64,000 nucleotides of DNA from Quillaja saponaria (GCA_029379385.1 CM055609.1:8866001-8930000); one strand, 5' to 3'; shown: positions 23,704-38,000, numbered from the stretch's first letter. Numbers and translations: made by a program. The notes: generated from the sequence alone by a model not told the origin.

Positions 23704-26690
23704 GAATGAGAAAAACTTGCCTTCACTTGTTACTAGGTCAATTTTGCTGCAGTTTTAAAGTACATGCCTTTTAATGTTTCCTAAAATTTGTTAGCTCATT
23801 TTGTCTCGGAAAGTTCAATGAAATTTGCTTGTATTTCTACCCATTAAATAAAGAATTCCATTAGATGTGCAATTCTAGTAGTAATTCCTTTCAATGCAAG
23901 AATGAATCATTGGATAATCATTCGTAATTGTCTTACATTTTTATAGAATGGGACAACTGAAATGCAATAATATTATTTCATCAAAAACTCTTTAATAATG
24001 TAGCACTAGTGGTTATTATATATATTTATTGTAAAATCATAATGACATAAAAAATAAATTTAGAGTTCTAATGAAAAGGAATTCTTAATGACAATTTCTA
24101 TAAATTAAGAGTACTAATAAAAGTAAAATTAATAACTCTTAATATAATATAATATTATTAATTTATCTTTATCTCTAATATTAGATAAATCAAATATAAC
24201 TAAATCATATTATTTCGTTGTCAATCATTCTCCATTACTTGAAAAAAGTACTCTTGAGTAGAAGTAGAATGAAAGAGAATGAAGACCTTATAAGTAAATT
24301 TTGCCTCAAGCTCTTTAATAATAATAGCAAGAAACTGGCAACAAAAACTGTATCTAGAATAACGTACTCTAAACACTTCAACGAGTTTACAAATTCAATA
24401 TCCTCAACAAATGGAAGAGGTATAATCTTGGTTATCTAATTTAGAATTGGAATAACAACTTCTTCAAATATGCTTCAACTTGAAGCTCTGAACTTGTATT
24501 GGTTTTGGAGCTGAAAATTCTGCAAGTGTTTCTGGGTCTTGAACTATAATATGACAACTGTCAACCATAGATGCAATTAGTTCTTGTGAAGACATTTCAA
24601 CGTGCGTTGAACCATTGCATTTCAATGTTCACCATAGACACTACTTCATTTCATGCACTCCATTTTTTCACGACATCTATTAGACATTGTTTTATTTCAT
24701 GCAATTCATCTCTTAGACATTGTTGAATTTCAAGTAATTCATTCCTTCCAGCATATAACATGACATCTCTTAGATACCTCTAAAGAAACCAAAACTTTGA
24801 ACTTGGGGAGTCATAAATGATGAACTATGTACACAAGAGCAGAAATATGAAAAAGTAAACCTCATAATTGAATTCAGACGTCAAAGTACCTTTGAAACCA
24901 GTCTAACTTGTCAAAAATTCAATCATGAATGACCTAAATCAGACCAAAAACTAAGATTAGATTTGAACAATGGTTGTTACAAATATGGGCTTTGGTTCAG
25001 GTGAGCATTGTTTATATGGATCTAGGTTTTGGGCAATATAAACTGTTAGTATGATTTTACACCATCTAGTACGTCCCATCCAATCTCAACGGTACGGATG
25101 TCCAATTACTACAATAGTGGCAACTCCACTGTCACAGGACACATGGCACCTTATCATTTGGCCAAAATACTTATATAGAAGAAAGGTAAGGTATGTTTCA
25201 CAACTTAAGACTTTTATTACCTCACTTTTACTATTCACACAAAAAGAGCTCTTGCAGGTTCACCAAGTACTGAGTTGACGTTGACCTTCTCAAGGCCAAT
25301 TCTATACCCAGAAACCTAAATAGTGAGTCTGGACACCAACAGGCTTAACAAAAACGAGCTGGGTCTGGTATATGGGTTGTGGCAATTTCGGATCCAGGTT
25401 GTGGTTTTTCATTTCTGGGACTTTTGTTTTGGGCTTTGAAAGTTAGTGGGGTTTGGTGGGGGCTACATACTGGGTTAAGGGTCACTAGCCTAGGATATGG
25501 ACTGGGTCACATGATAGGTTCATGGATCTGGAATCAGATTATCGGGTCGATATTGAGGTGAATCGGGTTTGAAAAATGCGTTGGCAGAGGCAGAGATTTT
25601 GACAGGCGCAACCAGGTGTGTGGTGATGAAACTGGGAAATACATGCATATTGACAAGCACTTTATACATGATTAACATTATTCATTCTAAATGTCCTAAG
25701 TTTTTTTCAATATTTAGAGGCAAACGGTAATACTATGAACTCATGCAGATTCAAACAATTCAAAACCCAATTAAGTACTAAGGAGATGGATGCATACATT
25801 TGCTAAGGTGCTTCTTGAACCCTTAGCCATGGATGGAAATGAGATTTATAGAAAACTAGACGAGCCACCATTTTTTTGTACCGTGATCAACCTTGAAGTA
25901 CAAAATCTAAAAATTCAAAAGCGCACGAGTTTATTATAAGATGTTATATGTACGGAATATTTTAATCTTTTATTTTACATAAAATGATAAGTTTTTAGTG
26001 GGATTCACTAGGAATATAATCGAGGTTTTATTTAGTATATATATTAGTACTAAATGTATACTTATTTACTTTTTACAATCTAGTTTTGGTAACCCTAATC
26101 TGAATATGAATACAGAACCCGCTTGGATTGCAAAGAGTTATAGGCTTAATTAATACTAAACCAATTGCCATAACTAAACACTGCAATTATTACGCCTAGT
26201 TAATTTAGCTGAAGTAATTGCCTTGTATCATATTAATTGAGAAAAAAAAAATACTCCATAAAATATCTGAAATTGAAACTTATTTAATTTTTGAGATTTC
26301 CTAAATTGAAAGTTACAAATTCATAATTATAGGTGGAAGAATATAGTTATATATAATTTAAAAAAATTCATGTGTCATTACTGGAACATAAGCACACATG
26401 GTTTACCTAAGTGGATTAATATCTTGAAACCATCTTTCCCTATTAACATTTTTTTTCTTCCTGATGGGTATGTCTGATTTTTGCTTCTGAAGACTGCATT
26501 GTGAAAGCAAGTAAGCTAAACACAAAAAAAGTAAAAGGAATGTAGCACTAAAGTGTCACCGTAAATGATTTTAATCAATTCAGATTCTTTATTAATGAAT
26601 AGATTTAAATTTCAAAATGCCAGAAAAGGAAGAAAGTTAATGATTATAAACTAACTAATTAGTATATAAAGTCTTTATGTGAACAAACAA
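23704..26690. other. Intergenic with weak coding-like fragments
   Basis: AT-rich. Two short minus-strand frames between about 24780 and 24460 look protein-like: MLYAGRNELLEIQQCLRDEL..., which contains a tandem-like helical motif, and MSSQELIASMVDSCHIIVQD.... They are separated by stops and are probably remains of one decayed gene. G-rich tracts with TGGGTT motifs occur at 25.28-25.57 kb without a plausible product. Confidence 0.35.
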
Positions 26691-27400
26691 GAAATGCAAA
26701 GTTTATAGCTTCATTATATTCATCTCACCAAAGAGTACTCGGTTGTGGCTCCTGTCCAATCTTCCTTGCAGGTTCTATTCTCTCTTTCTTCTCTATATAT
26801 TCATCTATTTATCTCTCTATCTCTCTCCTATTTTTTTTTAAATTATTTTATTTTAGTGAAAACAAGATATAGCGATTTGACGTTTCTGCCTCAAAAAAGT
26901 TCCTTTGTAATTTAATTAGTGATATATCATTGTTTTAAAAAGAGATCTCAAAAGGATCCTTTCTACAGTTCATAATAAAACAAATTGCATCAACAAGTTT
27001 TCTTTTTCCTTTCTATAATTCTTGCAAAATCATGAAAAGTGAAATTGGATCTGTTTACTAAATTATTTAGATTTCTTAACTTTTTTGGAAGTTCATATAT
27101 GTGAAAGTTTTTTATTCTTATATACACTTTATTCTTGAAAATATATTAGCACGTATGAAATTTATTGTTTTGCGAAACTTGCACATTCTATAAAAGCAAG
27201 GTTTGACCCTTCCTAATATGGAAAAATATATACAATATAAAATACAAAAAACATTAAACATCAATCTTTGAGAGAGATTTTCTCCAAATATTTTGCCTAT
27301 TAAGAAAATTAACATTTTACAGACTATATTCAACATGATTTTATATGTTTTTCATTACTGCAGACAAGTGTGTGGCTGAACAGAATCATCAGAAGACACA

Positions 27401-27501
27401 ATGAAGTTGGGATCATCATCCATTGTCTTCCATCCTATTTCTTTTGTCATCCTTCTGGTATTTATATAATTCCTTCTTTTATCTAGTGTTTTCTTATTCC
27501 T

Positions 27502-27550
<49 letters not shown>

Positions 27551-30500
27551 GAAGGGGGTCTCAAACTCTATGAGTGACTTTGGGAGATTTGAAGAAATGG
27601 AGATAATGAGATTGCATAATAAACCCCTCCATCCTCCATATCCCTTTTCTCAATAGGTTTGAAATTGAAATTCTTAAATTCCACAACTAGTTATGCATAA
27701 AGATAGGATTCTATCCTCTAGTCACTCTGTCCTACAGCTTTCTAGAGAAAAAAACCAATATCTAATGTGCTGATTTATTAATTTAAAAACCACACATGAG
27801 GACCTTGGACTTTACTGTTTTATCTAATGTGCCTTGTTTATTGTATTTTATTATATATTTAGACTCTATGGGACTTTCTACCAATAATTGTGATTTCTAA
27901 TTAATCTTATTGTACCTTTCTCACCAAAAAAAAAGAAAAGAAAAAAAAAGATAGGATTCTATCTGGATTATTTCAATTCCCAAAGCCAATTATATGGAAG
28001 AGAAAACAAAATTTTTGTTTGGTATAATGTATCAAATTTTATGTAGCGGACCCCAACCATAGGGAGTTTATTTGAGAATTGTCGCAAATATTGAGTGGGA
28101 ATTTAATTTGAGCATGAAGATTATGATTTAGTTAGAAAGATTCATCATGATTCATGGCACAAAGTGACCAAAATATGTCAAAAGAATTAGACTCTTTGAT
28201 TGTTTTGCTAGTGACGGCTAAGACACTGAATCAATTCCTTAACTTTGTAAAAGATTAGTACTTTTATGTCTTTTTTTTTTTTTTTTTTTTTTTCTTGTGA
28301 TGCATCTTTTAGGGGTTTTTAATTAGTAATTGATTATTTATGTTGAGATTGTTTTTAATTGGAACACTATAAAACATATGATGCAGGCATTTTCAGCACT
28401 TCTTGTTCTAATTGCACTGACACCATGCTGGTATATTATGGTTAAAGACCTTGAGTACCAGGTTAACACCAGTAACAAGAACTCAATTTTGGATTTGAGA
28501 TCCGAAATTGAGCAAACAATACTACTCTTAGAGTCTGTAAATGCATCGTCAATTAACTTGGCTAGATACCAAGCTTCATACCTCAATGAAACTGATGTTT
28601 CATTCTATGATGTTAAGACTAAGGTTAGTATCTTATTCTCAAATTTTTAAACATTATTTTCTATGAGATATATATATATATATATATATACTTCATTTCC
28701 CCCTCATGTTGTGTTTACTGATTGCAGGTGGCTCCAATGTTGTTTCAAGCATTAGTGACTGTTCCTAACTTAGTCCAAATCTCATACATTGAGGCAGGAG
28801 GTCTATTTTTCTCGTATTACACTGGATATGATCAAGCTCAAGCAGTGTATTGCTACTCATCAGATTCTTCTAAACAGAAGAATTTATGTTACATCCAAAA
28901 TGTAGATCGCGACACTGGAGAATTATATGGGGAAGCTCGGGGCATAGCTCAACCTCCTATCGATTCAAGCTGGTATGGAGCTGCCTTGAATAGCACAAAT
29001 GGATATGCCACATTGGGAACCAGTTGGATTGACACTCATGAGCTTCTGTTCCTTAGCTCAGCTGGAATGAATGGAGTAGGAGTTTTATCTCTAGGGTTTC
29101 GAGTTAGGGCAATCACGGATTTAATAACCAGTGTAAGCCTAAAAGGCGGGAGCTTGTTTATAGCTGCTAAAGATGGAAGAGTTCTTGTTGAAGGAATCAA
29201 AGACACCCATATGATTGTTGCTGATGATTCAGTTTCCTTTCAAGTAATGGAACCAAATGGTGATCAAGTAGGATATGTTGGCAACGTTTCATGCAGTAAC
29301 AATGAGAAATGGTTAGCAGCTTCCATTTTGGATATTCATTATGTGAACTACATGGTTTATTGTTCTCCACTTGATATATTGGGAGTTGAATCGGTATGTT
29401 AATTTAACTCTTCACCTTATCATTTAATCTCAATATAACATGTTCTTCATTTCCTTAATTATGTTGCATTCAGTATTCACACATTGTTGATTTACACAGT
29501 CAGTATATTTAACATTATTATATGAACATAACATATTGTATAGATGATGGATTTTTAGCTGCTGGGGTGTGATGAGCCTTTACAATGTATGATACTTTTG
29601 TACACCAAACATCTTAAGTATATATGTTCATCAGTGTAAACATCTTGCATGATAATCAACATTAAATATAGAATTCTTGTACAATTAGTAGACACTTTCT
29701 TATTAACTCAAGTTTAATTTATGATTCAGGTTTATGTTTTGGCTTTCCCACAAACCGAATTACTTGGCTTAGTTCACAAGAATACCAAAAATGGAGCATC
29801 ACTATTTACTGCAATGATTTTCATGATACTCATCTCATTCTTCAGCTTTCTATTCATGATTGGAAGAGCAGCCAAACGAGAGATGCATTTGTGTGCCACA
29901 CTTATCAAACAAATGGAAGCAACTCAACAAGCAGAGAGGAAGAGTATGAACAAGAGTCTTGCTTTTGCTAATGCTAGTCATGACATTCGTGCATCTCTAG
30001 CAGGCCTCACTGGTTTGATAGAATTATCCCGTCACGAAGTTTCCCCTAGTTCAGGATTGGCAACAAATTTAAAACAAATGGACATATGTACCGAAGAATT
30101 ATTAGGTAACAACAATTGTTTCCATTTCACGAATTTCAATTTATTGATTGTATATATGTACTTGATTTCTATGTTTACTTGATTTCTATGTATGATTAGG
30201 ACTATTGAATTCTATTCTTGATACAAGCAAGATTGAGGCCGGGAAGATGCAACTCGAGGAAGAAGAATACGATTTATGCCAACTACTTGAGGATGTGGTT
30301 GATTTGTACCATCCTGTGGCTATGAAAAAAGATGTAGATGTAGTGTTGGATCCCTGCAATGGATCTGCTATCAGATTTTCACGAGTGAAAGGCGATAGGG
30401 GAAAGCTTAGACAGATTTTATGTAATCTACTAAGCAATGCTGTTAAATTCACTGACAAAGGGCATGTAACAGTTAGAGCTTGGGTAGGGAAACCAAGTTT

Positions 30501-33058
30501 CAAGAACTCAGTAATTGCTTCCAACCAAAATAGCTTCATAAAGCATTTATTATGCTTATTTTACAAGAAACATGAAGCACATGATGACCTTAAAGCAATG
30601 TACTCTGTACAGGAAGATCAGAATTCTATGGATTTTGTATTTGAAGTGGATGATACAGGTAGAGGAATTCCTAAAGAGAAGCAGGAGTCAGTGTTTGAAG
30701 ACTACGTTCAAGTGAAAGAAACAGGGCTTGGACAAGGCGGCACTGGCTTAGGCCTAGGAATAGTTCAGTCCCTGGTATGTAGCCTAATCTCACTTACTTT
30801 AGTGTTGTTGCAGTTAATGAATGTTATAGATATAGACTCGTACATTGTGTTTGTGTTAGGCACATTTGATGCATGGAGGTATCAGAATTATGGACAAGGA
30901 CATTGGTGAAAAAGGAACTTGCTTCAGATTCAATGTTCATCTAGCTATATGTGAGAATTTGTCTAGCAGTAATAATACAAGGAAAGGATCTGATATTGGA
31001 GCTGACAGAAACAATCAAGCTTTTGGATTAACCATTCCTACACCTAGCTCGGGTTCTAGTATATGTTCTCTTAGTCCCAGGCTGACTCTTCGGAAGCCTA
31101 GCAGTCCAAACCCGCATGCATCCCGTGTTGTTCTTTTGATTCAAAATGAGGAGCGCAGAAGGATTACACGAAAGTTCCTGGAAAGCTTAGGAATCAGGGT
31201 ATCAGTTGTGAAGCAATGGGATCATTTGTATTACACTCTCAAGAAGATCAAACTAATTAGGCAGCGCCATTCCCGTCAAAAGTCTTCAGGTAAATCATCT
31301 ACTGCCTCTCAAAATGACTATTTGAGTGATTCTACAACTCCAAGCTCTAGTGGTAGAATCAAAGATGTGGCTTCAAATGGCAGGGGTGGAGTAGTAACAA
31401 ACTATATACCTTCTATCTTCAAGAAGAGTACTAACAATGTTGGCGCTACACTGGCATTTGTTCTAATTGTGATTGATGTAAAAGCTGGACCCCTGCGTGA
31501 ACTTTGTAGAGTTGTAGATGAATTTAAAAGAGGATTTCAAGGAAGCTGTAAGGTTGTTTGGTTAGAGACACCGCTATCGCGTAGTATTAATTCAAACGAC
31601 CTTGATCAAGAACTGTTTGATTCAAATGACGTGGTGATATCCAAGCCCTTCCATGGTACTCGTTTGTATGAAGTAATTAGACTTCTTCCTGAGTTTGGTG
31701 TTACATTGCAAAGGAGTCTCAATACACCAACAAAGAGAAAAAGTAATACGACACAAGCTGGACAAAGTTCACCAAGCCCCAGTTCTTCATTGAAATTTCA
31801 TTCACTTCCTTTGGGTAAGTCAGAACTTTTCCCAAACCATGAATTAGAATCATCTCGACGAGAAGAAATACAAGGCTCTAGCAACTCAAGCAGTGAAAGT
31901 TTTTCAATTCTGTCATCCATCAAAGATGAAGCTCTTGCTGATGCTAAGATAAAGGGGAAAAACATATGTATAAGTGATGATATTCATCAAGGAGAAATAC
32001 AAGAATGTGGTAGTACCTTTGATCAGAAACCATTAAAAGGGAAAAAATTCCTAGTGGTTGAGGACAGTTCATTGTTACGCAGAGTGGCTATTTCTACTCT
32101 AGGAAAGCTTGGTGCAACTGCTGATGAATGTGCAAATGGGGAGGAAGCTGTTTTGCTGGTTTGCAGTGGTTTAGTTGAGCAGCATAACAGTAGAGCTTCT
32201 GATATTTGTCCTTATGATTACATCTTGATGGACTGCCAGGTAAGGACTATTATAGCCTCCATCTCTGTTAATGTTTACTTATGTTATTTTGGCTAGTTTA
32301 CCTCGTCATTAATATATACTAATTTGTATTAGGTATCTAAGAATTACTAAGTATCCAAATCATTTATTAATTCCACTTGCATCAATTTGTTATCCACCAA
32401 GATTCGATTACTGAATATTTACGGCTAATATTATTGATCCCCACAAAATTCCTATAAAGGATATACCCCTATCTAGATTGTTAGGTGGAATGATGAGTAT
32501 TAAGGTTCACTAAGTATATATAGATTAGAAGCATTAATATCACGTATATTAGATAAACGAAAAATTCCCTTATTCTAAGTATAGTTAATTTTTTTTAGTC
32601 CTTATTGTCTCGTTTTATCTTTTATAACGAGTGATTTGACTCACCTGAGTAGTTAGTATTATATAACTTCTCATCATACCTACATTTGGTTGAAGGAAAA
32701 TGCATGTGTGGAGGTCTCATGCATCATCATTTTTTCCTTCCCTCCCCCACAATCTCTAATTTTAGTAACATCAAGCCCTAGCAGAGAGAATTAGCTCAAT
32801 TCTTCCAATTTTCGAAACAACTTATAATTAATATCCAGAAACTTTTGGGTTTGCTAGGCTTAGAATTTGGTTCAGAAAGTTGCTAATTGCATATTTTATT
32901 AACCTAGTTGATATAGAGCTTGACAAGTGACCCTAGAGAAGTCAAGACAGATAGTGCCTATGCTACAAAGTGACCGAGTCATAAACCATGCACACCATTA
33001 AGTGATTTTTTTTTTCCAAGATGCATGCAATGATGCGTGTACATATAGAGACAGATAT

Positions 33059-33122
<64 letters not shown>

Positions 33123-33421
33123 CATGGAAGAGATGGATATAGAAGAAGATATGGAATCTCTACATTTATGTGCTTATGATCACGTTTGTTATGATTCAAC
33201 AGATGCCAGTAATGAATGGATTTGAGGCGACGAAGCAAATTCGGAAGATGGAGATGCATTACGAAGTGCATATGCCAATATTTGCGTTATCTGCTAATGC
33301 TTCCGGCACGGCAGAGGCAAAGATGTCAATGGAGGCCGGAATGGATTTTCACATCGTCAAACCTCTGAGAAAACAAAATCTGCTTGAAGCCATCAGATAC
33401 ATGGATATCCGTAGTAAATAA
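27401..33421 (+). CDS. CKI1: CKI1-like hybrid histidine kinase, seven exons
   Basis: Sensor kinase of the cytokinin-type multistep phosphorelay. CKI1 of Arabidopsis signals without binding cytokinin and is needed in the female gametophyte and vascular tissue. Exons are 27401-27457, 28387-28623, 28728-29393, 29730-30105, 30200-30774, 30860-32239 and 33203-33421, all GT-AG and in frame, giving 1169 residues (Arabidopsis CKI1 is about 1120). Order: a membrane segment at ~12-36, an extracytoplasmic domain to ~340, a second membrane segment at ~345-366, then a dimerisation domain with the phospho-accepting His404 in ANASHDIRASLAG. The ATPase domain follows, with N box (NLLSNAVKF, ~521-529), G1 DTGRGIP (597-603) and G2 GTGLGLGIV (626-634). 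After a Ser-rich linker, the C-terminal receiver has the acidic pair E1038-D1039, phospho-acceptor Asp1095 in MDCQMPVMNG and Lys1150. All catalytic residues are present. Exon 1 codes only 19 residues; an acceptor at 27363 suggests an additional untranslated exon upstream. Confidence 0.95.
27500..27549. repeat. T11-G38 homopolymer tract in intron 1 of the CKI1-like gene
   Basis: A run of T (27501-27511) passes directly into about 38 consecutive G (27512-27549). It lies 43 bases after the exon 1 donor. Such a tract can form G-quadruplexes and is also a known sequencing and assembly hazard, so its exact length is unreliable. Confidence 0.9.
33059..33118. repeat. Compound microsatellite (AC)n(AT)n(AG)n
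   Basis: Three dinucleotide runs follow one another near the 3' end of the last intron of the CKI1-like gene, 84 bases before its acceptor. It is likely to be length-polymorphic. Confidence 0.92.
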
Positions 33422-34880
33422 AACTAAATGTAACATGTTATACAACTTGTAAATATTTCCTTTTTTTTTTCTTTTTCTTTTTCTTTTTTTATCTGATCAT
33501 ACATCTTGACATTTTGATTAGACTAGTTTTTGTGCTTTATGAGCTACCAATGTTCAATATACATTTAACTTTTTGACATTTTGTTCAAAAGTCAAATAAT
33601 CTTGATTAAGATATTAAAACTTCTATTCACTTTCTTGTCGCTATATCAATGCCCAAGAAGACATATTAATCTTAAATTTGAATAACAAAATATTCTCATA
33701 TTATCTTTATATGCTCTATGTCTTTGAAGCATATTTATATAGTTCACATAAGTTAAGCTGAAATTATAAATTTTACTCGCAGATTCTATCAAGCAAAAGA
33801 AGAAATGATGAAAAAGGAATTTTTGTCTCCAACCCCACTAATTTAGTGGTTTATGTAAATCAACTGGTGTGTTCTTAATTGGTGCCTCCTGTGAAAAGAT
33901 CATTGAGTAGAAAAGTATACAAGTAAATTAGGTAAAGCATCAAAACTTAATATTCATCTCCTTTTCAGTTCTTATTAATCACCAAACACCCATCACCAGA
34001 ATGGTGAATAGGAAGATGCTGGCAGATCTAGTAGTATGCTCTCTTGTTGCCATCCACTAGTCGTTCTTATCTTTATCTTTAGCTTTTGGCTTCCCTTTCA
34101 ACTCTATAATTTGGTCAAAGGCTCATTGAAAGGGAATGTAAATGCAAGAAAATCAACGATGAACATGTCAATGCACCTTTGTGAAATAAATGGAATTCAA
34201 AAATAAATTTCATCGTTTTTACTTTAAAGAAGTCTATTGAAGAGTTAAACTCCAATTTCAAATTAAGTTCCTCAGCAATAATAAAACTCAAACTTGATTA
34301 AAAAAAAAACTGTATTCAGTACTGAAGAGACTTAAAAACACAAGATAAAAATATATGCTATAATTACCCTGCAAAGGAAGGAGGCTATAAGCAATATTTG
34401 AGCATCTTTACTCGGTAAGCACTATTTGTTCTTTGATCTGAATTCTTATGCTGAATCAGAAAAATTAAACTAACACATTAATGGACTTATGAAGAAGTAT
34501 TAATTATAATATAGAGATGTTCTGGCTTGACAACACGCTAAATATGCATAACATTTGTTTTTTCATTAACCAATCTAACAAACATAAAGCCTCAATCACA
34601 TAATTTTACTGGGTGCACAGGAAGAATGTAAATGAAGTCTGCTTCATACTATAACTATGCAAGTATACGTATCGGCAAGAAGCTGCATACCTTTATGTTT
34701 CTAACACTTTTAACTCATAAAAAGTTTCCACATTCCATAACAACATTCAAGCAGGTAAATGCATATGTTGACAAATATTTGGTGTCAGCTGGAAGAATTG
34801 ATGGGAATAAACGGGACGAGAAATCCATAAATGAGAAAGAACCTCTACAGGAATTTTACTGGCATAACAGACTTGCTCCT
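33422..34880. other. Intergenic between the kinase gene and the miR399 cluster
   Basis: Contains the 3' UTR of the kinase gene, including a T-rich stretch at 33459-33491. No coding frame or hairpin is evident before the first P1BS element. Confidence 0.5.
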
Positions 34881-34888
34881 CTTCATCA

Positions 34889-34896
34889 GCATATCC
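34889..34896 (+). promoter_or_regulatory. P1BS element upstream of hairpin A
   Basis: GCATATCC fits GNATATNC, the site of PHR1-type regulators active under phosphate starvation. It lies about 30 bases before a TATATAAA box (34921-34928) and about 90 bases before the hairpin, a proper promoter arrangement. Confidence 0.7.
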
Positions 34897-34920
34897 TAAT
34901 TTCAGGTGCGAATCATGTGA

Positions 34921-34928
34921 TATATAAA
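34921..34928 (+). promoter_or_regulatory. TATA box of MIR399 copy A
   Basis: TATATAAA between the P1BS element and the hairpin. It would place the transcript start near 34950-34960, just ahead of the stem base. Confidence 0.55.
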
Positions 34929-34975
34929 AGATTATTGCCCACACATGCAAATTGGTGTTCCAAGTGAGACATTTC

Positions 34976-35072
34976 TGTCGAGGAATGACAGAGCAATTCT
35001 CCTTTGACAGGGATAACATGCACATGCATACTTCTGTTCTGCCAAAGGAGAATTGTCCTGCCATTTTCTTGC
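34976..35072 (+). ncRNA. MIR399: MIR399 precursor, copy A
   Basis: MicroRNA hairpin. The 3' arm carries the mature sequence at 35040-35060, beginning TGCCAAAGGAGAATTG and ending TCCTG. It differs from common miR399 forms by one base (T where C is usual near the 3' end). The 5' arm carries the star at 34991-35011 (GAGCAATTCTCCTTTGACAG...). The arms pair along nearly their full length and beyond, with a short loop of about 28 bases. In the family, miR399 cleaves PHO2/UBC24 mRNA through several 5' UTR sites to raise phosphate uptake. It forms a subfamily with copy B. Confidence 0.9.
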
Positions 35073-35079
35073 AGTCGTT

Positions 35080-38000
35080 ACTACATAATAAAAGCCTCAT
35101 GGTAGCACCTTCTACTTTTCACCTTGTGCTATTGACATGCTTAAGAATCTTGAGGTAATACCATGTACTTAACTATATTTTTCTCCCTAGATCCGTGTAC
35201 ATTTTATTAAAAGGGATAACGTGGATACCAAAATTATGATTAATTTTCTTTCATGTATGGCAGGAAGACATGAAGAGTTCTGCATTATATGACATGAAGC
35301 TCAATGAGAAACAGCAGGAGTGAGTAGCAGTTGTCCAACTCAGCTAGATGCACAAAGAATGTAACGCTCTACCAATGCAAAACATTTCTTAAATGAAGGT
35401 GGCTAATTCATTTTGACCAAGCTAAAAATTGTACGCCAAGTAGATAAACTTGTTTCCTGAATTAGTATTTTATGCTTTGTAACTGAAGAGGAAACTACTA
35501 TTAACGACAACTTTCATCATAATTATGCTTTCCCTTTTTAATCTATGAAGACAATTCTTATAACTTGACCTGCTCATGTAGATTATTCTGATGAGTATAT
35601 TGAATTCATCATACCAGTTGAATATAAATACCACATGCACTTTCAAAGAATGAAACAGTTTGAAATCATATAGCACTTATAATCATATCTATTGCCATGT
35701 GATTTGATTGTGAACTTTTAATATTGTAAATTTCATCTACATGTCCATGTTTAAAAATGTCATGCAGATTTCATCAGCATCTCTGTAACCAGGGAAAGAA
35801 TTGCCTATTCAATACACTGTAGCATGAAAAGGAACCATAGAGCCCTCCCCACCTTCTAGGTGACATAGTTGGTTGCTATGACTTATTATAAGCATCAGAT
35901 TTTTGATTGAGGGACTTTCTAAACTACTAAAATTTTCATGTAACTAATATGAATATCATGCATAAACTGTGCTCTGCAAATTAACAAGTTTCACCACATG
36001 AGTTAAAAACAGACTTCGAAAACAATGTATTATATTTCTTAAAATGAACATACTTAATCAGAAGTCTTTCCAATAATGCATTAGTACTTTAAGATCATCT
36101 GGCCAATGATCAATCGCCAGGTGTCCTATCAATTTAAATGTCACATACTATACATCTGAAATCTAAATGATATATCTTATATATGTCACTGTTCTCTAAT
36201 TTCCTCTTCAAGGGGAGAGAGAATATTAACAATCAATCTATTCTGACTTTTCAAGTCTTCCCATTAGAAGTGCTTTCATGCTTTAGTGGTCTTATCTTTC
36301 CTTACATCATCTTGGATTTTCTCATTCAAACTTCAAGTGAAGTTGCAGCACCTGGAGTATAGAAACTGATTAATTATTGCTTTCCATCTGTATTTTGAGG
36401 CCCTTCAGCTCTTTGAAGGGTCACCTTTATCAGAATGAGTTATTCAGTTTGGACAATTGGCCTACCAAAAAATGAAGGGAGGCATCAAGTATAGGTGCCT
36501 TACTTTTATGCCAAACATAGATACCAACCCTGAAAAGGAGACACACAATAGTGAATGAATGAGCTCATTGAAGAAGGAAGATCCAGAAGCATCTCTCTCT
36601 TTCTCTGACCCCACCTTGCTCAGTTCCTTCTCTTTATTAACACGACATCTACTGTTTTGTGAGAAGTTATGCGTGTTCATGCATGTTATCAATATGTATG
36701 TGATCATCCATAAGTTTAACTACATCTTATGTACCTGTCTTCTTGCCCGATGTCATTGTATTGAAGGAGTTTGCTGTATTGTGTGGCTATATGTAGTCAT
36801 CGGAGCTGTTTACTTATGTCCCTCTCATATATATATGTAGCTATGTACACGTTCGTGATCATCCAAATTCTAATATGGAATACTATTCAAGTGGGACAGA
36901 CCATGAAAAACATGCAAACACTATGCTTTCAGATATATTAATGGCTGTATAAATCCTTCACTTCTGAATTTTTTTTATGATGGCCATGGACGTCTTTACA
37001 ATCATATCATTAATCCATCAAAATACATAAAGTACTGCAGCATAAACATAATAATTGTAAACCAGTTTTGGTAAGAGAGGTGAATTACATTTAACTTTTG
37101 TTATGCTCATTTATATTCAAAGAGCAAGTAAAAAATCTCAAAAATAGAAGACCAATGACAATGTAAAAAGATTCTTTGATTCCAGCAAAGTAAATAGTGA
37201 GAAAATTGGGACCACAATCCTTGATGATAAAGGAACCTTCACAGCATATGCTACTCCTTTTTTCAGCATATTTAAAAAAAAAAAAAATCTATTATTTAAT
37301 TTTAGTTGGCAAGAGTTCATCATATTCAAAACCCATTTGTGAATTTTAATTAAGTGTAAAAGGTGTTCATCAGGTGCGTTTAGCCGAGAAAATAGCTCAG
37401 GTAGTCCCCATCTATAGTATCTTAGGTCTTATTACATTCCTTCACTGTGAGCTCTTCCTTAAGATTCACATAGCTAACTCCAAATTTGTGGGAAAAAGAC
37501 TTGTTTGAAATAATTCTATACATCACGTATAATGTAAATAATCTAGACTAAGTTTAAGTATGATTTGAACAGCACAAAATAATATCATCTCTGGCAATAA
37601 CACAAATCTCAGTAGAGTATTAGGAAAGTTAAAATAAAGATTCAGGGGGCCAAGTTGACTAGGAAAAGATTCAGCAACATGTAAGAATAAAAAGATATAT
37701 TAATAAAAAACAAATAAAGTAGCTACATATAGCATGGTTTTCGTGAATGCACTGATGAAAGAGAATAACATACCTTAGAGAATAAAAAATGCAACTGATA
37801 CTATCTTTCTGAGCATAACATACCTTATAGACTCTGATATTCATGAGTTCATATGAGCTGAGGCATTATAGATGTAAGAGAATATGATAGCAACTTTCCG
37901 AGCAAGTCATATGCAGTGTGTCTGTTGCAAGGATTAATATAACAGAAACTATTGTGCTTGAGGTTCTACTATTAACTTAGTCCTCTTGCTGAGGTTATAT

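Noticed and set aside
27355..27656. ORFs with polyproline or polyglycine at 27.4-27.6 kb
   Set aside because: They arise from the homopolymer G tract in the first intron of the CKI1-like gene.
34747..35100. 117-codon minus-strand frame across hairpin A, and a similar one at 39000-39290
   Set aside because: Both start with MAGQF or contain FSFGR because they read the reverse complement of the miR399 arms; they are by-products of the hairpins.
36540..36720. Possible MIR156-like hairpin near the CTCTCTCTTTCTCTGAC stretch
   Set aside because: The mature motif and a pairing arm are missing; it is a pyrimidine-rich stretch.
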